The notes below the pieces were generated by a model. The model ran no database searches, was not told where the DNA came from, and was given only the letters and a program-made list of their open reading frames with translations. The position numbers were made by a program, and so were the translations under genes. From contig PLXI01000010.1 of NCBI GenBank assembly GCA_003151375.1, positions 3,970 to 11,818 on the forward strand: a stretch of 7,849 nucleotides of DNA. Direction: 5' to 3'. This DNA is from Hyphomicrobiales bacterium (lineage in GTDB: Bacteria > Pseudomonadota > Alphaproteobacteria > Rhizobiales > Aestuariivirgaceae). Below, one piece after another: positions 1 through 5,984 of this stretch (position 1 is the stretch's first letter; every line of letters starts with the position of its first letter).

Positions 1-2987
1 CTGACGCCAAAGCGCAGATTGCAATTCCTTCCAACGCCCCCTTGGGTGCGACTTATGTTCGTGTGCAGACTGGTTCGGAGGTCGTCACGCTTGACACTGG
101 CTTTACGGTGTTGGCATTGCCAGTGCCCCCCACGGTCACCAGCATCAGCCCAGCTACAGGTTCAACTGCTGGCGGCACTCATGTAACGATCAATGGCGCA
201 AATTTCGATACTGTCAGCACAAGTGTAAAGTTTGGCGCCGTTGCTGCAACGACGATATCATATACAAGTGACCAGTTGATCGCGGTAGCCCCACCTGGCG
301 TGGCTGGCACGGTGGATATAACTGTAAGGACGCTGGGCCAAACCAGTGCACCGAGTGGGGCGGATCAATATACTTATGTGGCGACACCCACTGTTACCGG
401 CATTTCGCCAACCTCTGGCCCCGCTACAGGTGGTACAAGTGTTGTGATTATGGGCACTAATTTTACAGGTGCCACCGCGGTCACATTCGGCGCGGCGAGT
501 GCAACGAGCATTACTGTTAACTCTGCAACCTCGATCACCGCCACATCGCCTGCGGGCAGCGGCACTGTGGACGCGCGTGTGACGACTATAGGTGGCACCA
601 GCGCCACGAGTTTGGGGGATCAGTTCACTTACGTTGCAGCACCCGCCATCACCAGTGCCAATGCCACTACTTTTACAGTTGGGGCGTCTGGAGTATTTAC
701 AATCACGTCTACTGGCAATCCCACTGCGGCTTTGACTATAACGGGGGCTTTGCCATCGGGGGTTACCTTTGTAGATAATGGCAATGGAACGGCTACATTG
801 TCAGGAACCGCTGCGGCAAATTCTGGTGGTGTTTACCCAATTACCATCGCGACCAATAATGGCGTTGCACCCAATGCGACGCAGAGCTTCACTCTGACTG
901 TCAATCAAACATCTGTCATCACCAGTGCTAACGCAACAAGTTTCACGGTGGGAACAGCTGGAAGCTTTACTGTTACATCAACGAGCACGCCGATTGCGAC
1001 TTTGTCTGAAACTGGGGCGTTGCCTGCTGGCGTAACATTCGTCAATAACGGCAATGGCACAGCAACTTTGTCTGGCACTCCAACTGCTGCTGGTGACTTC
1101 CCATTAACGATTGCCGCCGCCAATGGGGTGCTGCCCAATGCATCACAATCCTTCACCCTGACGGTGAGTCAAGCGGCGCAGACGATTGCCTTCACGCCAC
1201 CTGCAACGCAAACTTATGTGCCGAATGGCACGGTGGCTTTGAGCGCCACGGGCGGCGCTTCGGGTAATGCTGTCACCTTTGCATCGACGAGCACGGGGGT
1301 TTGCACCACGGGTGGCACGAATGGTGCGACGGTGACTTTCGTTACAGCTGGCCAGTGCAACATTACCGCCTCGCAATTGGGCAATGCCAATTATCTGGCA
1401 GCAGCTGATGTGGCCAAGAGCTTCACCATCAGCCAAGCTGCACAAACGATTGTCTTTACCTCCACACCGCCAGCAGTGGTGGCAGCGGGTGGCAGTACAT
1501 ATACTGTGGCAGCAACAGGTGGCGCTTCGGGCAATGCGGTAACATTTAGCATTGATGCGACAAGCGGGGCTGGTGTGTGCAGCATACCGCCATTGGGCTC
1601 AACGGTCACGTTCTTGAAGTCTGGCAGCTGTGTGATTGATGCCAACCAAGCGGGCAATGGGTCTTATGCGCCAGCACCTCAAGTTCAGCAGACAATAATT
1701 GTGCAAAATGGTGTTGGCCCTACGGTCACTGCCATTGGCAGCTTTATCGCTGACCGTAACAATGCCATCGTGAGCAACTTGTGGAGCATGGACGGCACCA
1801 TTGACCGGTTGAATGATGCACCAGGCGGTGGTGGTCCAGGTACAGGGCTTACTGATCAGCCAGCAGGCCAGCCACAAACAACATTGCGCTCAGGGCTTTT
1901 GGCTAACCAGAACAGCAGTCAGAGTGGAACTGTCATTCCAGCCCTGACATCGCCTGCTTCAGGTGCAGGCATGCAAGACTTCTTGGGCCTGCAACAAATG
2001 GTTTATGGGGCCCTGCGCCAATTGGGTGAGACGCAAGGGGTGAACCAGCTCAATTACTCTGGGCCTTTTAGTGCACAGATGAGCACTTCGGGTGATATGA
2101 CTGGAACCTTCCATACTTCGCTTAGCCAAATCATGAAGTGGAACGACCAAGCCCAACAAAAACAAGCAGCAAGCATGGGCCTTAATACCTCATCATCCGC
2201 AAGTGCTCATCAGTTCAATCCACTGGATGTGTGGATGCAAGGCACTTACGCTGCGATCAACTCCACACAACAATCCAAGTTCGGCCTGCTGAGCAGTGGC
2301 GTTGATTATGTGTTCAACCGCAACTTATTGCTGGGCTTTTATGGGCAAGTCGATTTTATGAACCAGACCACGGGCCTGCAAGCTGGAGGCACGGGCTGGA
2401 TGGTCGGGCCTTACGGCACAATGCGCCTGTCTGACCAAGTGTTCCTCGAAGCACGCGGCGGTTATGGTCGCTCGTCTAACAGCATGACGGATGCACTTGA
2501 TCCAACCCTCACAGATCAATTTGGTTCAACCCGCTGGCTGGCCTCAGCTGCCCTTGCCGGGCGTTGGCAGTTTGGTGATCATATCACCTTTAAACCCAAC
2601 TTCGGCTTTACCTACTTTACCGACAGCACAGATGCTTATGTGAACGGCCTTTCGGTCAGCGTGCCTTCGGTCACCAGCCAGCTTGGCCAGTTTAAGTTCT
2701 CGCCCGAAGTGGCCAAAGGCTTCAGCCTTGGTGATGCCAATTGGTATAAGGCGAGCATCGCACCTGAACTGATTTATAACTTCACCTTAACCACCGCTGA
2801 TGGTCTTGGCTCACTTGATCCCACCGCCACTGGCCCGCAAGGCTTGCGTGGTGCCATCAAATGGGGCGTGAGCATGAAGACGCCGACAGGTCTTACCATC
2901 GCCACCCAAGGCTCCTATGACGGCATCGGTTCATCGGGTTATTCCGCCATCACTGCCAGTGCCAGGCTGAACGTGCCGTTGAATTAA
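1..2987 (+). CDS. Autotransporter-like surface protein with IPT/TIG and Ig-like domains and C-terminal beta-barrel (5'-truncated)
   Basis: This is a large surface protein, probably an adhesin exported through its own outer-membrane barrel. The frame is open from position 3 with no stop, so the true start lies upstream; the TTG at 42 is internal and only 994 codons are visible. In order: the tail of another Ig-like domain (to about 125); two IPT/TIG domains (126-638) with SP-x-x-G-x-x-x-GGT signatures; two He_PIG-like domains (642-1175) with GALPxGVTFxxNGNGTATLSG; two Ig-like domains each with two cysteines (1176-1709); a Gln/Ser/Gly-rich linker (1710-2216) with the ADRNNAIVSN...IDRLND segment typical of alphaproteobacterial barrel proteins; and an autotransporter-type barrel (2217-2984) with DVWMQGTYAAINS, SSGVDYVFNRNLLLGFYGQVDF and a final LNVPLN. 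The domain families are established; adhesion is inferred. It is convergent with the c-di-GMP enzyme gene. By eye its codon use is less GC-rich than that of the second autotransporter. Confidence 0.88.
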   Translation, partial: DAKAQIAIPSNAPLGATYVRVQTGSEVVTLDTGFTVLALPVPPTVTSISPATGSTAGGTHVTINGANFDTVSTSVKFGAVAATTISYTSDQLIAVAPPGVAGTVDITVRTLGQTSAPSGADQYTYVATPTVTGISPTSGPATGGTSVVIMGTNFTGATAVTFGAASATSITVNSATSITATSPAGSGTVDARVTTIGGTSATSLGDQFTYVAAPAITSANATTFTVGASGVFTITSTGNPTAALTITGALPSGVTFVDNGNGTATLSGTAAANSGGVYPITIATNNGVAPNATQSFTLTVNQTSVITSANATSFTVGTAGSFTVTSTSTPIATLSETGALPAGVTFVNNGNGTATLSGTPTAAGDFPLTIAAANGVLPNASQSFTLTVSQAAQTIAFTPPATQTYVPNGTVALSATGGASGNAVTFASTSTGVCTTGGTNGATVTFVTAGQCNITASQLGNANYLAAADVAKSFTISQAAQTIVFTSTPPAVVAAGGSTYTVAATGGASGNAVTFSIDATSGAGVCSIPPLGSTVTFLKSGSCVIDANQAGNGSYAPAPQVQQTIIVQNGVGPTVTAIGSFIADRNNAIVSNLWSMDGTIDRLNDAPGGGGPGTGLTDQPAGQPQTTLRSGLLANQNSSQSGTVIPALTSPASGAGMQDFLGLQQMVYGALRQLGETQGVNQLNYSGPFSAQMSTSGDMTGTFHTSLSQIMKWNDQAQQKQAASMGLNTSSSASAHQFNPLDVWMQGTYAAINSTQQSKFGLLSSGVDYVFNRNLLLGFYGQVDFMNQTTGLQAGGTGWMVGPYGTMRLSDQVFLEARGGYGRSSNSMTDALDPTLTDQFGSTRWLASAALAGRWQFGDHITFKPNFGFTYFTDSTDAYVNGLSVSVPSVTSQLGQFKFSPEVAKGFSLGDANWYKASIAPELIYNFTLTTADGLGSLDPTATGPQGLRGAIKWGVSMKTPTGLTIATQGSYDGIGSSGYSAITASARLNVPLN
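126..638 (+). repeat. Tandem pair of IPT/TIG domains
   Basis: Two copies of an approximately 86-residue (258 nt) Ig-like fold unit lie in tandem. Copy 1 begins TVTSISPATGSTAGGT and copy 2 TVTGISPTSGPATGGT. Each then has a (V/I)xGxNF strand, a V(K/T)FGA strand and a closing (Q/D)xYTYVA or (Q)FTYVA. This is the usual IPT/TIG (plexin/transcription-factor Ig) pattern of bacterial surface proteins, where such domains act as stalk modules. Confidence 0.85.
642..1175 (+). repeat. Tandem pair of putative-Ig (He_PIG-like) domains
   Basis: Two approximately 90-residue copies are offset by exactly 270 nt, measured from ITSANATTFTVG to ITSANATSFTVG. Both contain GALP(S/A)GVTFV(D/N)NGNGTATLSG and end in ASQSFTLTV or ATQSFTLTV. 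The nucleotide sequences are also visibly alike (for example atcaccagtgc at 648 and 918), which indicates duplication within this gene. This resembles the He_PIG family of cadherin/Ig-like modules. Confidence 0.82.
1176..1709 (+). repeat. Tandem pair of cysteine-bearing Ig-like domains
   Basis: Two copies of 88-89 residues start AAQTIAFT and AAQTIVFT and share TGGASGNAVTF. Each has exactly two cysteines: codons at 1302 and 1356 in copy 1, and at 1578 and 1629 in copy 2, in the pattern GVC...(T/S)-G-(Q/S)-C-x-I-x-A followed by QxGNxxY. These are the only four cysteines in the visible protein, so one disulfide per domain is the natural inference. Confidence 0.8.
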
Positions 2988-3048
2988 GTGAATTCTTATT
3001 TGCTGAAGGGTTCATCAAAGGCATAGCCAGCAGCGCCAAGGTGCCGAT
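2988..3048. other. Short convergent intergenic spacer, no clear terminator
   Basis: The two genes meet tail to tail over 61 bases. The best hairpin, GCGC-CAAG-GTGC at 3033-3044, is short, includes a G-T pair and lacks a U-tract on either strand, so I do not call a terminator. On the minus strand a short open frame ending at 2996 reads HLGAAGYAFDEPFSK then stop. It could be the tail of a lost gene or chance. Confidence 0.5.
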
Positions 3049-5673
3049 TTACCCGTTACTGGCCAGTTGCGGCCTCTTGATGCTGCGAAGCCATTGTTCC
3101 AGTTCACGCGCCGGCATTGGCCTCGCGAAGACGTAGCCCTGCAAGAAGTCGCATCCGATTTCACGGAGAACTTGGGCTTGCTCCATTGTCTCCACTCCTT
3201 CAGCCACTACCTTGATACCGAGCGTTCGGCCAATCTCGATGATCGATGCCACCAAGCGCCGCTGGCCAATGCTCGTTGCCACTGGTTCAATGAGCTGCCG
3301 ATCTATTTTGAAGCGCTGCGGCATCAGACGAAGCAGACTTACGAAGGATGTGTGGCCCGTTCCGAAGTCATCCACATCGATGCCAATGCCCATTTTTTTG
3401 ATGGACTGGATGTTCTTCGCAACGCGATCATCGAACTCGTCGAGAAATATGGATTCGAGGAACTCGAAGGAAATGGTTCCGGGTTGGATTTTGAGTTTGC
3501 GGAGAGCCGGAATAAGATCCTCGTCGCTCAGGCGCCGAAACGAAACATTGACTGAGACGGACTGAATTGGCAGCCCGTTGCCCTTCCAACGTTTGAGGTC
3601 GTCCATGGCGGTGGTCAGAACATTGCGATCGATTGCGGACAGGACATTGAGGTCTTCGGCGATTTTTATGAACCGATCGGGCGTGAGGACTCCTTTGTTC
3701 GGGTGCAACCAACGAACCAGCGCCTCGGCACCGATTGTCTGGTATGTCCGAGCATCGACAAGTGGCTGATAGTACGGGACGAATTCGCCTTGTTCGATGC
3801 CGCGCAGAATGTCATCGGCAATTCGTTTGTTGGACTCGAGTTCGTCTTGAAGCGCCTTGGAAAAGAACTCATGCCGATTTCTACCTCGCTCCTTGGCCCG
3901 GTAGAGCGCCATATCGCCGTTGATCAAAACTCTTTTGGGATCGATATTGGTGTCGGCTTCGATCGAAATTCCGATGCTGGCACCCACGCGGCAGAAATGG
4001 CCCTCATAAGGGATCGGTCGCTGTATGGCCGCGGTGATGCGATCGGCAAGGATCGAAAGTTTCTGCGGATCGGTTTCGTTCAAGCACACCAACACAAACT
4101 CGTCGCCGCCGATGCGAGCTACGAAGTTGCCCGCACCTGCCGCCTCCGATAGCAATCGTGCCACATGCTTGAGCACCGTATCACCAGCAATATGGCCCAG
4201 TGTATTGTTGATCTGCTTGAAACGGTCCAGGTCGATGTGAAGAACAGCCAAACAAGAATGCGAGACATCTTCATCTCGCGCGGCGAATTTGGCGATGAAT
4301 TCTTCTAGATAGTGCCTATTCGGTAAACCGGTCAGGGCGTCATGGAGCGCTTGGTTTTCAATCCGGGCCTTGGCGGCTTCGAGTTCGGCATTACGGGCTT
4401 CTGCAAGGATATTAGCGCGGCGCAAGTTCTTCGAAAGGGCAACTTCCTCGGTGATGTCAGCGTGGGCACCAATGAGCTTTGGTGTCCCGTCAGCGTCCTC
4501 GAAATATGTTGCGTCGGCTGCGATGGTTCGGATTTCCCCGCCCGGTCTGATGATCCGATACTTTTGTCGGAACGTGCTCCGGTTTTTGACTGCGTAAGCA
4601 AGCGAAATCAATGTGCGAGATGCGTCCTCTGGGTGGAGGGCCTGCTCCCAGTCGGCGGCGCTTAAGGCACGTTGCTTCGGCGGGACGCCAAAAATCTCGC
4701 GTGCGCGATCGTCCCAGAAGAGCTCGCCAGTTTTGAGGTTGGCTTCGAAGACGCCTATTTTCGAAACGCGTAGAGCCAGCTCGAGCCGATGCGTCAAGTC
4801 TCGCAAATGCTGCTCCTGCAGTTTTCGCTGCGTGATGTCTGTGTCTGTCCCAATCATGCGAACAGGCGTGCCGTCGGGTGCCCAGGCGTCCGGGGCACCG
4901 TTGCTCGCGATCCAGATATAGTGGCCGTCCCGGTGGCGCTCGCGATACTCAAAGACGTTCCGCGGAATTTCTCCCGAATTCTGCTTAGCGATAGTCTCAC
5001 GTATCCGATCGCGGTCGTCTGGATGAACACGATTAAGCCAGACCTCGGAGTTGCTATCGACCTCCTCGCCTACATCGAAGCCGCGAATTCGCTTCCACAT
5101 TGGCGAGTAGTAGACTGTGTTCTTCGCGATATCTGCTTCCCAGACACCTTGTCCGGTATTTTCTAGCGCGAAGGCCCAACGTCTCTCGCTCGTGGCGAGG
5201 GCCGCCTCCGTGCGCTTTTGCTCCGTTATGTCCTCGGACACCGCCAGCAAATATTGCGGCTGACCGGCTTCGTCCAAGACAGGCATCTTGACTGTGCGGA
5301 GAGTGCGGATGCCATTGTGGAGTGTGGTGATCTGCTCTTCCGGGATCACTTGCGATTTGCCGGAGGCCAGCACCTCGCGGTCGCGAGACACAAAGAACTC
5401 GGCTTGTTCTTTCGGAAAAAGATCGAAGTCATTCTTGCCAAGCGCACTCTGCCTCAAAACTCCGGTCAGTTCCTCGGCGTGTCGGTTCAGGAGTACAAAG
5501 CGAAGGTGGCGTGCTTCCTTGACAGCTACCATTGCCGGAATGTTCTCGATCACCATGTTGAGGAACGATGATGTGCGACGCAAAGTCTCGGATGGTTCAG
5601 CTATCTCGGCCTGCGGCACCGTTGGACTGACGGGCCTGAGGCGCGGGATTTGCGGTTGCTCTTTTTTCTTCAT
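3049..5673 (-). CDS. Soluble triple-PAS GGDEF-EAL c-di-GMP synthase/phosphodiesterase
   Basis: A cytoplasmic sensor enzyme predicted to make c-di-GMP from GTP (GGDEF) and/or cleave it to pGpG (EAL). From the chosen start MKKKEQPQ (874 residues) the order is: a Pro-rich tail; PAS1 about 33-150; PAS2 about 161-283 with YYSPMWKRIRGF; PAS3 about 291-410, each closing in a DIT(E/Q) motif; a signalling helix about 408-443; GGDEF about 444-600; and EAL about 620-865. DALTGLPNR, the metal-site Asp of HIDLDRF and an intact GGDEF (522-526) are present. The EAL domain keeps E of EALVRW (650), N of VNVS (709), FEFLES, DDFGTG (768-773), K of KIDR (789), E of AEGVET (825) and Q of LQGY (845). The position of the RxxD I-site reads GAGN, so product inhibition is probably lost. 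No membrane segment or signal peptide is seen. The frame stays open upstream to an ATG at 5838 and has a GTG at 5697. I chose 5673 because the extra 55 residues do not look like protein and no start has a good Shine-Dalgarno. It is divergent from the second autotransporter. Confidence 0.93.
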   Translation of the reverse strand: MKKKEQPQIPRLRPVSPTVPQAEIAEPSETLRRTSSFLNMVIENIPAMVAVKEARHLRFVLLNRHAEELTGVLRQSALGKNDFDLFPKEQAEFFVSRDREVLASGKSQVIPEEQITTLHNGIRTLRTVKMPVLDEAGQPQYLLAVSEDITEQKRTEAALATSERRWAFALENTGQGVWEADIAKNTVYYSPMWKRIRGFDVGEEVDSNSEVWLNRVHPDDRDRIRETIAKQNSGEIPRNVFEYRERHRDGHYIWIASNGAPDAWAPDGTPVRMIGTDTDITQRKLQEQHLRDLTHRLELALRVSKIGVFEANLKTGELFWDDRAREIFGVPPKQRALSAADWEQALHPEDASRTLISLAYAVKNRSTFRQKYRIIRPGGEIRTIAADATYFEDADGTPKLIGAHADITEEVALSKNLRRANILAEARNAELEAAKARIENQALHDALTGLPNRHYLEEFIAKFAARDEDVSHSCLAVLHIDLDRFKQINNTLGHIAGDTVLKHVARLLSEAAGAGNFVARIGGDEFVLVCLNETDPQKLSILADRITAAIQRPIPYEGHFCRVGASIGISIEADTNIDPKRVLINGDMALYRAKERGRNRHEFFSKALQDELESNKRIADDILRGIEQGEFVPYYQPLVDARTYQTIGAEALVRWLHPNKGVLTPDRFIKIAEDLNVLSAIDRNVLTTAMDDLKRWKGNGLPIQSVSVNVSFRRLSDEDLIPALRKLKIQPGTISFEFLESIFLDEFDDRVAKNIQSIKKMGIGIDVDDFGTGHTSFVSLLRLMPQRFKIDRQLIEPVATSIGQRRLVASIIEIGRTLGIKVVAEGVETMEQAQVLREIGCDFLQGYVFARPMPARELEQWLRSIKRPQLASNG

Positions 5674-5718
5674 CGCTCGTGCTGTCCAATCTCTCACGGA
5701 CCAACAGCATGTTACGAA

Positions 5719-5747
5719 ATAATGAATATGGGTTAAAGAGATGTGCC
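5719..5747 (-). promoter_or_regulatory. Possible sigma-70-like promoter for the c-di-GMP enzyme gene
   Basis: Read on the minus strand, GGCACA (5747-5742) is followed after 17 bases by CATTAT (5724-5719), matching the -35 and -10 consensus at three and four of six positions. Transcription would start roughly 40 bases before the ATG at 5673, which supports that start over the more distant 5838 codon. The match is weak. Confidence 0.2.
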
Positions 5748-5885
5748 CGTGGACCAGGAGGGCGCCAGCCCATCCAATCACGTTCGAAGGCAGATATGAT
5801 AAGCGGTGACTGGCCGGACGAAGCGCGTCTGCGTCCATGATGCATGGGCGGATTCGCGCCTGCGCTGAGGGACCTCAAGTCTTTG

Positions 5886-5913
5886 CTGACAACAAACCGT
5901 TTCGCGCCATAAG
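5886..5913 (+). promoter_or_regulatory. Possible sigma-70-like promoter for the second autotransporter
   Basis: CTGACA at 5886-5891 (five of six to TTGACA) is followed after 16 bases by CATAAG at 5908-5913 (four of six to TATAAT). A transcript would begin near 5920 and run through the TTAATCG/TAACCA cluster. That would place regulator binding just downstream of the start site. Confidence 0.3.
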
Positions 5914-5932
5914 TGCAACTACCCACAACCTT

Positions 5933-5969
5933 TTAATCGTTCGCTAACCATAACCAATTAATCGCTTGC
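5933..5969 (+). promoter_or_regulatory. Candidate operator cluster: CtrA-like box and repeated TTAATCG motif
   Basis: TTAA (5933-5936), seven bases, then CTAAC (5944-5948) matches the alphaproteobacterial CtrA consensus TTAA-N7-TTAAC with one mismatch. The same site forms the first half of a direct repeat, TTAATCGTTCGC (5933) and TTAATCGCTTGC (5958), ten of twelve identical and 25 bases apart. Between them lies a perfect tandem TAACCA-TAACCA (5945-5956). Which regulator binds, and which of the divergent genes it serves, cannot be told from sequence. Confidence 0.35.
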
Positions 5970-5984
5970 ATTGAAAATAAGCGA

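Larger units (their letters stand above)
5674..5984. other. Divergent intergenic region between the c-di-GMP enzyme and the second autotransporter
   Basis: About 310 bases separate the two divergent genes. I see no convincing gene here. A 43-codon plus-strand frame from 5709 has no ribosome site, and the upstream extension of the minus-strand gene looks non-coding. The region holds candidate promoters in both directions, a motif cluster at 5933-5969 and two small inverted repeats: CCATG-ATG-CATGG (5835-5847) and TGAGG-GA-CCTCA (5866-5877). Confidence 0.6.

Noticed and set aside
374..2519. Minus-strand open frames opposite the first surface protein gene
   Set aside because: They fall on the low-complexity Thr/Ala/Gly/Val coding strand, whose complement rarely gives stops. 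Their Val/Pro/Ala-rich translations carry no domain signature.
2985..3045. A rho-independent terminator between the convergent genes
   Set aside because: TAAG-TGAATT-CTTA (2985-2998) and GCGC-CAAG-GTGC (3033-3044) are both short and lack a following T-run on either strand.
3067..5722. Many plus-strand open frames (for example 3067-3555, 3703-4152, 4789-5166, 5218-5571, 5288-5722) opposite the GGDEF-EAL gene
   Set aside because: They are antisense to a gene with clear PAS, GGDEF and EAL motifs, have Arg/Ser-rich or unpatterned translations and show no ribosome sites. They are shadows of codon bias.
5674..5838. Extension of the c-di-GMP enzyme to the ATG at 5838 (55 more residues)
   Set aside because: The added sequence (rich in His, Trp, Cys) matches no domain, overlaps a candidate promoter and has no ribosome site. 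The charged MKKKE start is preferred, with GTG at 5697 as the next option.
5709..5840. A 43-codon plus-strand frame beginning MLRNNEYGLK
   Set aside because: It has no Shine-Dalgarno and no recognisable pattern, and lies in a likely promoter region. Its length is within chance expectation.
5597..5926. A 109-codon minus-strand frame overlapping the 5' end of the enzyme gene
   Set aside because: It is out of frame with the PAS domain coding sequence and its composition is unpatterned. It ends inside the real gene.
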